DNA from: Verrucomicrobiota bacterium
GTDB lineage: Bacteria > Chlamydiota > Chlamydiia > Chlamydiales > JAEYWL01
DNA length: 41,969 bases
Direction of reading: 5' to 3'
Assembly (NCBI GenBank): GCA_023428915.1
Contig: JAEYWL010000028.1
Location: 1 to 41,969, forward strand
In this document: piece after piece, positions 1 through 7,571 of the stretch
Layout of the letters: every line of letters starts with the position of its first letter
Numbering within the stretch: position 1 is the stretch's first letter
Made by a program: the position numbers and the translations under genes
Notes under the pieces: generated by a model
The model's database searches: none
What the model was told of the DNA's origin: nothing
What the model saw: only the letters and a program-made list of their open reading frames with translations

Positions 1-122
1 GCACTTGCCAATTGAAACGCTAAGCCCCTCGGCCAAGTCACGACTTGGCTCTTCGGGACTTATCCTTTCACTTGTCAAGTTCGGCAATGTTCAAGCGTGA
101 TTTAGGGGCGCAACTTGGGTTT
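1..122. repeat. 163-bp fold-back element, right half (cut by window start)
   Basis: This is the right part of a palindromic element that is complete at 11321-11484. The terminal arm at 89-122 ends in CGCAACTTGGGTTT and is the reverse complement of the left arm seen at 41912-41947. The middle contains CCAAGTCACGACTTGG, a short palindrome near the centre of the element. It differs from the internal copy at one visible position (CCAATTG here, CCGATTG there). No coding capacity is apparent. Confidence 0.9.
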
Positions 123-151
123 AAATAATCAGGGGCTTTTATAAAAAATGT

Positions 152-811
152 TTATGGATTACCTAATAATTTGCGGTAGGCTGTTGTCATTATAAGTATA
201 CTCAATGGAGCTGTAACCAGTATGCCTACAAAAAACAGCAAGATGCCTAACATGTTGAGAAGGATCATGGCAATCATGAGTCCAAGTACTTGCCAACGGT
301 AGCCTTTAGTAATTCTAGCCGACTCCTGCAAAGCTTCTACAGGTCCGGCCTGCTTGTCGACAACAAAATAGGGAAAGAAGCCGAAAGCGGCTAATACCCA
401 AAAGGCTGGAAAGATTAATAGGAGCAACCCGATGGCAAACATAATAGTAAACAGAATGCTTGACACGATCCAGGAGATAACCAGCCTCCAATTTTTATAA
501 AGCTGATCGAATCCAGGTTTAATACCGTCATAAATCATTAGGGCGGATTTATAGAAGCCAATATCGACAATGGCGCCTACAATCCAACCAATAAAATGCA
601 GCGGAAACCAATGCCAGTCATCACCCCGATAATGAAATACCATTGAGAGTAAAATAATTACGATAAAATATCCGACTAAGAAGCCGATATGTTGTTTTGT
701 GAGTTCCCAACCTTTGCTGAATGCTTCACCGATGGTAAAACCTCTAGGCTTAAGGGGCGGCGAGGGTTCCGGTTGTGGAACTTGCTGCGGTAGATTATCT
801 GATGTTTCCAT
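152..811 (-). CDS. Multi-pass membrane protein, unknown function
   Basis: The product is about 219 residues. A short proline-rich cytoplasmic N-terminus (PQQVPQPEPSPPLKPRG) is followed by roughly five hydrophobic segments, including GFLVGYFIVIILLSMVF, a long LFTIMFAIGLLLLIFPAFWV stretch and a C-terminal VLGLMIAMILLNMLGILLFF segment. The overall look resembles DUF975/glycerophosphodiester-phosphodiesterase-type membrane domains, but no catalytic motif is visible. I chose ATG at 811 over the longer frame starting at 877 because GGGGAGG sits five bases upstream and the first 22 residues of the longer form do not look like protein. It is divergent from the next gene and ends just before the fold-back repeat. 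Function cannot be assigned. Confidence 0.75.
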   Translation of the reverse strand: METSDNLPQQVPQPEPSPPLKPRGFTIGEAFSKGWELTKQHIGFLVGYFIVIILLSMVFHYRGDDWHWFPLHFIGWIVGAIVDIGFYKSALMIYDGIKPGFDQLYKNWRLVISWIVSSILFTIMFAIGLLLLIFPAFWVLAAFGFFPYFVVDKQAGPVEALQESARITKGYRWQVLGLMIAMILLNMLGILLFFVGILVTAPLSILIMTTAYRKLLGNP

Positions 812-921
812 ACATCCTCCCCATATTTTTATTATTGTATAAATACAGAAATGAAGAGATAGTAAGTCGGGTTTCAAATTAATTATAGCATGTTTGAAAT
901 TACCTCACAAAAAAGGTAAAA

Positions 922-1608
922 ATGTTTTTGCGATTAATTTTTATAGCATTATTTAGCTCGTTAAGCCTTAATGGGTTTGAAGCTCCGGTTGAGTCTCAGC
1001 ATTACACAAGCGTTTATCAGGCTTTATCCCCATATGCAGTGAAGCAAGAAACGGATGCCTCTTGTTCACTGGCTACTGCCGCTATGTTAGTAAATGCCGT
1101 TAAAGCCCTTAGAGGGGATAATAGCCCTCCTTTTTCTCAAGAGGAAATATTGCGCCGTACTGCTAGCGATGCTTGGGATCAAGCGATTGCCCAAGGAGGC
1201 CCTGGACTTACCCTTGATCAATTTGGCGCTATTCTTAGACAGGTTTTTCAAGCTTTTGAGTTAACCGGTACTAGTGTACATGTAATCCATATCGATAACT
1301 ACAGCGATCAGGAAATACGCAACTGGCATAGGGTATTAGAGGGTATGGCTACTTCAATACTGCCGATTTACTTTGTTGTGGCCAATTTTGACATGTCGAA
1401 GGTCGTTCCTTTAAAAGGGCAAGTTGGTCATTTTTCTCCTATTGGAGACTATGATCGCGAGCGTCAAAGGGTGTTTGTGCTGGATGTTGATCCTTCTATT
1501 AAGCGTTCTTATTGGGTAAATGAGCGCACTTTTCTAAAAAGCATGGCCACAATTGATACCGATGGCAAACCGCCAAAACATAGGGGTTTTTTAATCATCA
1601 GCTGGTAA
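922..1608 (+). CDS. Phytochelatin-synthase-like cysteine peptidase (C83 type), exported
   Basis: The 228-residue protein has a hydrophobic N-terminus (MFLRLIFIALFSSLSLNGFEA) that looks like a signal peptide. The rest matches the pattern of bacterial phytochelatin-synthase-like proteins. A Cys lies in SCSLATAAMLVNA (Cys48), a His in GHFSPIGDYD (His170) and an Asp in VFVLDVD (Asp188), which is the Cys-His-Asp triad order of family C83. Known bacterial members cleave the glycine from glutathione and make phytochelatin poorly, so a periplasmic glutathione or peptide hydrolase is the best guess. The length fits the single-domain bacterial form. Its 3' end overlaps the convergent MFS gene by 11 bp. 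A cysteine-rich, metallothionein-like gene lies about 2.4 kb downstream, but a functional link is only inference. Confidence 0.8.
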   Translation: MFLRLIFIALFSSLSLNGFEAPVESQHYTSVYQALSPYAVKQETDASCSLATAAMLVNAVKALRGDNSPPFSQEEILRRTASDAWDQAIAQGGPGLTLDQFGAILRQVFQAFELTGTSVHVIHIDNYSDQEIRNWHRVLEGMATSILPIYFVVANFDMSKVVPLKGQVGHFSPIGDYDRERQRVFVLDVDPSIKRSYWVNERTFLKSMATIDTDGKPPKHRGFLIISW

Positions 1609-2761
1609 TCAGATCTTTGACTCGCAGGTTGCATATATAAAAGATTGCAACTATAGCTAATAGGGGCAGGGTAAGGCTAAAGAGCGAGCCTTCAAAAGAA
1701 AAGGCTGTCAGGCTGATAAAGGAGCTGGTTAGGGCGGTGCGTAAACTCATAAGTAGAGAAGAAGCAATGCCGGTATGGTTGGGGAAAATTGCCATTGAAG
1801 CCGTAAAGATTGGCGGATAATACAAGGCAAAACCGATGCAAAAGCCCATCATGCAAACCGTTACCAGATTAGCTTCGGGCATATACAAACTTATAAGAAA
1901 AAGAGAGCCGATACTTGAATAGCATAGAATTTTAGCACCATGAAGAGTGCGCTTTGTGCCTAACTTCTGTGTTATAGCAGCTGCATACAAGCTTGTGATG
2001 GCAAAAGTGCCGATTATTAGGAATTGATGCAGGGCATAAGAGGCTAAACTGAGCTGGAATGTGACTTGATAAAGAAATGTGGCGGTACCGATAAAAGATA
2101 AGTAGCCGGCATATAGCAAGCTGGGGGCTGTAGCAAGGCTGAAAAATTGCAGGGTCAGCAGGTTTTTAATAGTTTTTAGCAAGGTGCTGAAATGGAATGG
2201 CATGTGCGTGTGCGAAGTTTCAGGCAAAAAAAGCAAAAGCGCTAACCAAGAAATCGAGCAAATGGCGCACAGCAAAGCATAGTTTCCTTGCCAGCCAATC
2301 CATTGATTTACTAAGGCTCCTATGACGGGGGCTAGGGCCATTAAAGTAGTTAAAATCGCATTCATAATGCCAATGATCCGGGCTGCTTTTTCGCCTTCAA
2401 ACCGGTCGGCAATCATGCTAAAAACAAGGACTGCCGCTGCACTCGCGCCAATTCCCTGAAAAAATCGCGCAAACAGCAAAGTGTTTATCGAGGGGGCCAG
2501 CACGCAGCCGATAGCACCTGCCAGCAGGACTGTACTGCCGCTTAAGAGCGCTTTGCGCTTTCCCCAACTTTCAGCAACAGGTCCCCAAAATAAACTTCCG
2601 ATACAAAAACCGATAAAGTTCACGGCCAATGTACCTTGAATCATGGCATCACTGGCTGCAAAATATGCTGCCATTTGGGGAAATCCAGGGACAGAAATTT
2701 CCACTTCTAAACAACAGGGAATAAGGGCAAGGATCATTAAAGTTAAAAAAAATTTGGGCAT
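1598..2761 (-). CDS. MFS transporter, Bcr/CflA-like drug exporter family
   Basis: The 387-residue protein has about 12 hydrophobic segments, as expected for the major facilitator superfamily. The loop after the second segment reads GPVAESWGKRKALLSGS, the MFS motif A (GxxxDxxGRR-like). The fourth-segment region ARFFQGIGASAAAVLVFSMIADRF resembles the 12-TM drug:H+ antiporter-1 signature (RxxQGxGaa). This places it near Bcr/CflA-type exporters, although the substrate cannot be read from sequence. I chose ATG at 2761 because TTGGAG lies eight bases upstream; the longer frame to 2818 adds aromatic residues with no homology look. Its last codons overlap the end of the convergent peptidase gene. Confidence 0.85.
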   Translation of the reverse strand: MPKFFLTLMILALIPCCLEVEISVPGFPQMAAYFAASDAMIQGTLAVNFIGFCIGSLFWGPVAESWGKRKALLSGSTVLLAGAIGCVLAPSINTLLFARFFQGIGASAAAVLVFSMIADRFEGEKAARIIGIMNAILTTLMALAPVIGALVNQWIGWQGNYALLCAICSISWLALLLFLPETSHTHMPFHFSTLLKTIKNLLTLQFFSLATAPSLLYAGYLSFIGTATFLYQVTFQLSLASYALHQFLIIGTFAITSLYAAAITQKLGTKRTLHGAKILCYSSIGSLFLISLYMPEANLVTVCMMGFCIGFALYYPPIFTASMAIFPNHTGIASSLLMSLRTALTSSFISLTAFSFEGSLFSLTLPLLAIVAIFYICNLRVKDLITS

Positions 2762-2993
2762 AAAATATCTCCAAGTAAAGTTGTAGCGAAACAAAAAAAG
2801 TGGAAACGGGAAAAACAAGGATTGGAGTGAATTTTAAGAATTACCAGAAAATGGCAGCTTAATTATAGCAAATAAGAATTTAAATCTCAACAACTTCGCA
2901 CTAAGTATTTTTTGCATGATAGCAATTTTTTTCTTTTATTTCTGAAAAACACTTTGCTTGATACCAAAATTAGTATATTTATAGCTTGAAGAG

Positions 2994-3093
2994 TTTAAAT
3001 TCGACTTGCTACCTTCTAAGAGTCAGATTCGAGCTCTTAGAGAGAAAAAACTTTCGAATATGACTTATTATAAGGTAGCAGGCCGGGTTTTAA
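2994..3093 (+). repeat. 100-bp fold-back element, copy A
   Basis: This is one of four near-identical copies (also at 9407, 25003 and 31955). The left end CGACTTGCTACCTT and right end AAGGTAGC..CGGGTTT are inverted repeats. A second inner inverted pair, AGTCAGATTCGA and TCGAATATGACT, matches at 11 of 12 positions. This copy has diverged at both outer ends (TTCGACTT on the left, GGCCGGG on the right), so it is probably the oldest. It abuts the GNAT gene, whose reading frame is open through the repeat. Confidence 0.95.
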
Positions 3094-3101
3094 GGGGGAT
3101 T

Positions 3102-3971
3102 ATGATTGGTGAAGATCTCTATATTTTAGAAAAGGCTAATGAAGAAAACATAGAGGAAATGCTCCACTATTTACGCGAGCATGAGAACAGCTGTTTATTT
3201 CTGCTAGGTGACTTAGAAGAACATGGATACACCTTAACCGATGCGCCTAATTCCGGAAATTTTCAGATTATTCGCAATGGTGAAGATATTGCCGCTGTTT
3301 TCTGCTTAACTCAAAGGGGCAACTTGTTAGTGCAATCCAATGAGATAACAACCCGGGTATTTGAAATTATATTGGATGCTTGCCGTCAAGAGCCCATCAA
3401 ATTGCGCGGACTTATAGGTGAATGGGATTTTTGCAGCCAATTTTGGAATTTTTTAAAGGGTAAGCAGGCGATTGCACGAGAGAAGTTTTTTTCAAAAAAT
3501 AACTTATACGCCTTAAATATTTCCGATGAGGCTATCCCGCAACAAATTAACGTGCGTTTTCTTCAAAATGATGATTTTATTCAATGGCGCAGCGCCCATA
3601 TTGAGTATGCAAAAGAAATGGGATTGCCTGAAGATCTCAATGAAGAACAATTATACGAGCAGTTCCAAAGCAAAGTAGCTAAAAGAACGATTTGGGGACT
3701 GTTTAAAAATAAAGGAATGATCTCAAGTGCAGAGTTAAATGCCAAAGCCGGCAGCTTAGCCCAATTAGGGGGAGTATTTACCTTGCCTAAATACCGCAAG
3801 CAGGGATTTGCTAAGTCTCTCTTACAGCAGATCGTGCGCGATTGCCGCAAAATACATAATCTCCGGAAACTCGTTGTTTTTACAGATGAGAATAACGAAG
3901 CGGCTATTCGTTTATATGCCTTTTTAGGGGCAAAACCTTGTGGAAAGTATACATTGCTTTTTGGAGAATAA
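3102..3971 (+). CDS. GNAT-family N-acetyltransferase
   Basis: The protein is about 289 residues from ATG 3102. The C-terminal third holds the GNAT core: LGGVFTLPKYRKQGFAKSLL, containing the R/Q-x-x-G-x-A acetyl-CoA pyrophosphate loop (RKQGFA), then KLVVFTDENNEAAIRLYAFLGA, the usual helix-4 and C-terminal motif. The N-terminal half (ENIEEMLHYLREHENSCLFLLGDLEEHGY) resembles two-domain GNATs with a degenerate first domain. The acceptor is unknown. The start is ambiguous: the frame is open back through the repeat, and an in-frame ATG at 3060 inside the repeat would add 14 residues (MTYYKVAGRVLRGI). I prefer 3102 because AAGGGGG sits just upstream. It is followed after 13 bp by the cysteine-rich gene, suggesting an operon. 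Confidence 0.85.
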   Translation: MIGEDLYILEKANEENIEEMLHYLREHENSCLFLLGDLEEHGYTLTDAPNSGNFQIIRNGEDIAAVFCLTQRGNLLVQSNEITTRVFEIILDACRQEPIKLRGLIGEWDFCSQFWNFLKGKQAIAREKFFSKNNLYALNISDEAIPQQINVRFLQNDDFIQWRSAHIEYAKEMGLPEDLNEEQLYEQFQSKVAKRTIWGLFKNKGMISSAELNAKAGSLAQLGGVFTLPKYRKQGFAKSLLQQIVRDCRKIHNLRKLVVFTDENNEAAIRLYAFLGAKPCGKYTLLFGE

Positions 3972-3984
3972 AAAAGGATTTAAG

Positions 3985-4221
3985 ATGGGATATTTTGCAT
4001 TTTTAACAGTTTGCTTATGCAGCTGTTTTTTGAGCTGTAGTTTATTTGCAGGTCCTTGCGGCTGCAATTGCGCTTCCAATTGCCAATGCGGCTGCGCCAA
4101 TGGCCTTCCCTGCAAATGCCAAACAAAAACAGCGAGTTGCCCTTGCGGCTGTAAGTGCGCCATGGCTTGTGATTGCGGTTGCAAGCTTACGCATAAGTGT
4201 AATTGTGCGGAGCCAAAATAG
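3985..4221 (+). CDS. Small exported cysteine-rich, metallothionein-like protein
   Basis: The protein is 78 residues. A hydrophobic N-terminus (MGYFAFLTVCLCSCFLSCSLFAG) is followed by a 55-residue tail with 17 cysteines, mostly as C-x-C pairs (for example PCGCNC, CQCGC, CPCGCKC, CDCGC). This spacing is like metallothioneins and unlike disulfide-linked chlamydial envelope proteins, although a structural envelope role cannot be excluded. The leader could be cut after SLFA, or lipidated at Cys14 or Cys18 (LCSC, FLSC). ATG 3985 is preceded by AAAAAGGA at a spacing of about seven. It lies between the GNAT gene and a membrane-anchored protein, two bases before the latter's likely GTG start, so all three are probably cotranscribed. 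Confidence 0.75.
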   Translation: MGYFAFLTVCLCSCFLSCSLFAGPCGCNCASNCQCGCANGLPCKCQTKTASCPCGCKCAMACDCGCKLTHKCNCAEPK

Positions 4222-4223
4222 TA

Positions 4224-5033
4224 GTGGAACCTGCTCGAGGTGAACTTCCCGATTCGCAACTCATACATGAGGAATACTCTAAAAATCCTTATCCGTTTTG
4301 GGTGTGGTTGTTTGTCATTATAGGGGTAGTCACCTTGATGTGGGCTTCGCAAAATGCTTATCGCACTTATATGCAAAATCGCTATTTAGGCGATCCTTTT
4401 TTACAGGTCACCAATAGGGAGCTTTCCCTTTTTCTTTGGCAGAATCCGCTTTATATGCGGCCGCACGCTAAAACAAAAACAGGCTATCTCACCGGGTTTC
4501 AGTATTTGCAAAAAGTAAATATTGAGCCCGGCTTTGCAGAGCAATATGCTGCGGCGCCGCCGGAATTGCTTTTCCTTTATCATACCTGGAGCCGCTTATT
4601 GAAGCCTGCTTTGCCTAGCAGAGAAGTTCCTGCTTACGAGTTTGCTGAGTTTTTAGAATATGTCGATGAGTGGCAGCCTGCTAATTGGCCAAATGCCCCT
4701 GGCAGTTATATCGAGTTGGTGAAGCGTTTGGATCCAAGCTCCAAGCAAAATTTACAGTCTCTCTTGCCGCTTGAAGTGCGCTGGGCATTTCAAGGTTGGA
4801 AAAACTATTTTAAAGAGGGAAGCAAGATCAATCAGCTGCAGATAACCTATGCCGTTCTCAAAGAATTTTTGGAAAAATATCCCATGTATGGGCGTAGTTA
4901 CTGGCGCAATATTTCAGGCGCTGAGTACTTAAAGACATTCACTTTTGGCAAGTATTCGGATAATGAACCTATACCCCGCGAGGATCTGGAACCTTTCCTG
5001 AAAGTGGCCATCTACAATAGTCTTAGCCGTTAA
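4224..5033 (+). CDS. Membrane-anchored protein with CcoP/FixP-like N-terminus, function unknown
   Basis: The product is about 269 residues from GTG 4224. Its N-terminus, HEEYSKNPYPFWVWLF followed by VIIGVVTLMW, resembles the single transmembrane anchor of CcoP/FixP subunits of cbb3 oxidases (D-x-x-x-E-Y-x-N-P-x-P-x-W-W). The remaining ~220 residues are soluble, rich in aromatic residues and lack any CxxCH heme site, so it is not a normal CcoP. GTG 4224 was chosen because GGAG lies 11 bases upstream and the transmembrane segment must be retained; TTG 4203 is also in frame. It follows the cysteine-rich gene by two bases and ends 20 bp from a convergent gene. It is probably a chlamydial family protein, but I do not recognise it. 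Confidence 0.65.
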   Translation: MEPARGELPDSQLIHEEYSKNPYPFWVWLFVIIGVVTLMWASQNAYRTYMQNRYLGDPFLQVTNRELSLFLWQNPLYMRPHAKTKTGYLTGFQYLQKVNIEPGFAEQYAAAPPELLFLYHTWSRLLKPALPSREVPAYEFAEFLEYVDEWQPANWPNAPGSYIELVKRLDPSSKQNLQSLLPLEVRWAFQGWKNYFKEGSKINQLQITYAVLKEFLEKYPMYGRSYWRNISGAEYLKTFTFGKYSDNEPIPREDLEPFLKVAIYNSLSR

Positions 5034-5052
5034 TCCCATTAGACGCTATCGT

Positions 5053-7239
5053 TTAGCTTTTTGGGCAGAGGAAAAAGCCGGTTTCATAGGCAGGGGCGGA
5101 CCGGCCTATTTGGAGCTTGCCCTGGAAAAATTCCCTATAGACATCCAAAGCCTCTTTAGCCGATTGCACACAGTAAAAGCAGTTTGAAACCCACTCTGAA
5201 CCTTTAATGGTGCCTGTGTTTAAATTGCACTGGAATCTGGAGGAGATTTTTTGTGTCCAATAGTCTTTAGAGCCAAGCAAAATGACAGGATTGGCTGGAG
5301 CCATGCCCACTTTTAAACGCACTTCTTCAAGGGCATATTCAAAATCTGTACCGATCCCTCCCATAACAAAGATGGGGAAGTCCAAATTGAACTCAGCCTG
5401 GCGTTCTACAAGTTTATCTAAACGGTAGGTCATTTTGGCTTCAACAAAGGGATTGATCCTTTGCTCATTGACTACAGCCTGGGCCTTTTGCCGGAAATCT
5501 ACAATATTGGCGCAAGAGAGGATGCCAAGCTGCTTCGCCACGCGATTGCCAACTTCCATTGCACCTGGTCCACCCCCGGTAACAAAAGAAATGGGGGTGT
5601 CCTTATGCAATAGGGGATGGGAGACTTTATCGCGCATCTCAAGAATGCCAACCATAATCTGCTCTAATTCTGCGCCAAAATCACCTTCCAGAAGATTGGA
5701 GCCATAAATGCCAAATACAGTTGAGGCTAAAAATTTTTGTACGGAATCAAGGGGGACAAACATGCCGCAATCTTTATCGGGTTTTTCCGTATATTGCAAA
5801 ATTTTCTGGGTAGACTCATCTACCCAGTAGACTGGGATGGCAAATTTATTTAAGTCATGCAGCAGAGAGCGGTCTTCAGCGGAAAAATAGATGTCGTAAT
5901 TAAGGGAAGGGTATTGGAAATAGACCCCCTTTAAGCATCGTTGGATATTGTCGGCTAAAAGCATGCGCTTCATTAGCGGGGAGGGAAAATAGCGTGATAG
6001 CAAAACCCCTTGGCTTGTAATTAATCCGTCGCTAATAGCTTTTAAAAATGGATAACAGGGCTGTTGATGAATATAGCGGTCGATCATTGAAGCTTGGCGG
6101 GTTCCCTGCAATGTACCTGGTAAGTCATGAAAAAAAGTTTCCCGCACCATCCAGTCTTCTGCTTTAAGATTGAGCAGTTGCTCGCCTTTTACAATAAAGA
6201 CAGCTGTGCGGTTTTCTTTAGGTTCAGGGGCTGTAGCAAAAGCTTTAAATAAAACTTGCGGGTCTTCTACAGCAGTTTGCAGCTGGTCGCGGTCGGAGAA
6301 GAACACATATTCACGGTAAGGTTCAAGTGTATAAAACTCCAGAGGAATGTCGGTAAGTTCCCGTTTGCTGCTGCCATATAATTCGTAGATGTCTCCGGAA
6401 GCCTGGGTGTCAGGCTGCAAAATAGAGGCCGAGGTGTGTTTGTAGCCGGATGACAGCAGCTCATCTACGACATGGCCAAAAACTGTACGAATATGCAGGG
6501 GGTAGGTTTTGACTAATAAAATCTCATTTTCATGCACATTTCTTGGCACAAAAGGCTTCCACTCTTGATGAAGGCGTATAATATGGCGAGTGGATATCGA
6601 GGTGGCCAGCGCCTTTTCAATGGTAGGCAGGATACCCATGATGGCATCATCATAGACGACCCGGCCATTTTGCAATGTCAAGAAAGCGACTGTGCGCCCA
6701 TCAATCTTATCTAAAATGAGGTCGTTGCTGTCATGCAAGCCGCCCAAAGACAATAAGGGCCTTCCCATCCGATCTGCGCGGCCGAACATACGGGAAAGAT
6801 AATCCGGATCACGGACCCTGCGCCTTTCATCCGCTGCAAACAGTTTGCCTATATAGGCGCCTGGAGCCAATAATTTAAGCATAGCTTGCCCGATAGGGCC
6901 TATGCCGCTTAAAAGGACCTTGATTTGTGCGCAATTTTTGGCAGGAGTAAGTTCTAACTCTATGCTGCGGCCATCAACCCCTAACTGAGCCAGCGCGCTT
7001 TTAATATTAAAAAAGACGCGATTTTTATCGATTTGAAAGCCCACAAAAGCTGCTGAAATATTTTCGATGAATACAATGGCTTCAGCTGTTTTTTCGTCAA
7101 TGTGCTGGATGCTGGTTATAGCTCCATCCGGGGTGACCAGGTCGTAGTGAGTGATGTCGAGAGATATATTCATAGATTCACAGTTTAGCATTTTAGTGTG
7201 AAAGGAGCTACTCGAAAGTAGTTCTTTTTTCTTTAGCAT
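5053..7239 (-). CDS. Large protein with C-terminal LOG/Rossmann (lysine-decarboxylase-like) domain
   Basis: The frame gives 728 residues. The last third has the signatures of the LOG/TIGR00730 nucleotide-binding fold: ISFVTGGGPGAMEVGNRVAK (GGGxGxM) and FPIFVMGGIGTDFEYALEEV, a variant of PGGxGTxxE. LOG enzymes cleave nucleoside 5'-monophosphates, but the proline of PGG is replaced by methionine here, so activity is uncertain. The first ~450 residues match no domain I recognise; around residues 110-125 the stretch VLLSGIGPIGQAMLKLL looks like a Rossmann GxGxxG turn. The start is unclear: ATG 7239 gives the longest frame, and ATG 7173 (MNISLDITHYD) is a good alternative because the intervening residues look non-protein-like. 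No Shine-Dalgarno sequence decides it. Confidence 0.75.
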   Translation of the reverse strand: MLKKKELLSSSSFHTKMLNCESMNISLDITHYDLVTPDGAITSIQHIDEKTAEAIVFIENISAAFVGFQIDKNRVFFNIKSALAQLGVDGRSIELELTPAKNCAQIKVLLSGIGPIGQAMLKLLAPGAYIGKLFAADERRRVRDPDYLSRMFGRADRMGRPLLSLGGLHDSNDLILDKIDGRTVAFLTLQNGRVVYDDAIMGILPTIEKALATSISTRHIIRLHQEWKPFVPRNVHENEILLVKTYPLHIRTVFGHVVDELLSSGYKHTSASILQPDTQASGDIYELYGSSKRELTDIPLEFYTLEPYREYVFFSDRDQLQTAVEDPQVLFKAFATAPEPKENRTAVFIVKGEQLLNLKAEDWMVRETFFHDLPGTLQGTRQASMIDRYIHQQPCYPFLKAISDGLITSQGVLLSRYFPSPLMKRMLLADNIQRCLKGVYFQYPSLNYDIYFSAEDRSLLHDLNKFAIPVYWVDESTQKILQYTEKPDKDCGMFVPLDSVQKFLASTVFGIYGSNLLEGDFGAELEQIMVGILEMRDKVSHPLLHKDTPISFVTGGGPGAMEVGNRVAKQLGILSCANIVDFRQKAQAVVNEQRINPFVEAKMTYRLDKLVERQAEFNLDFPIFVMGGIGTDFEYALEEVRLKVGMAPANPVILLGSKDYWTQKISSRFQCNLNTGTIKGSEWVSNCFYCVQSAKEALDVYREFFQGKLQIGRSAPAYETGFFLCPKS

Positions 7240-7571
7240 GGAAATAGATTTTCCGCGAAGGTTGTGGATCTCTTGTTTATAATTTTAACGTATTTTCTCA
7301 GAAATAGCTTGCATCCAGTAGTTTGCATAAACGCACTTCCAAGGAAAATGTTTGTATATCATTGATAATTAATAACATGTTGAGGGGCGCAGGATGATTA
7401 GCTTGCTGTTTGCTTCTAACCAAGGGTGTTTGAAAAAAACACTCGACTGTTCATAACTTTGCAAGGCAACCGGGTTTTAATCTCTTCCAATTTGAATTTA
7501 CTACTTTTAGTTTGATATTCTTTGCGATAAAATCTCAATCTGACATAATCCGCAACTTTTACGGAGAAGCG
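7240..7571. other. 332-bp intergenic region between divergent genes
   Basis: This separates the LOG-domain gene (minus) from the MYG1 gene (plus) and must contain promoters for both. It is AT-rich. The only structure I see is a small hairpin, GTGTTTGAAAAAAACAC, near 7430-7446, without a T-run. GGAG at 7563-7566 is the ribosome binding site for the gene starting at 7572. No convincing small reading frame or RNA was found. Confidence 0.5.

Noticed and set aside
2954..2983. Promoter ahead of the GNAT operon (TTGCTT ... TATATT / TTTATA)
   Set aside because: Several overlapping -10 candidates with spacings from 14 to 18 in an AT-rich region; I could not choose one, so it is not listed as a feature.
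3924..4376. Long minus-strand frame opposite the cysteine-rich gene, and a plus-strand frame at 4046-4243
   Set aside because: Both are shadows of the repetitive cysteine codons; the minus frame has low-complexity Gln/Leu composition and neither has a ribosome binding site.
7461..7484. Possible decayed copy of the 100-bp repeat (GGCAACCGGGTTTTAA)
   Set aside because: Only the last dozen bases resemble the repeat end; there is no matching left arm within 100 bp.
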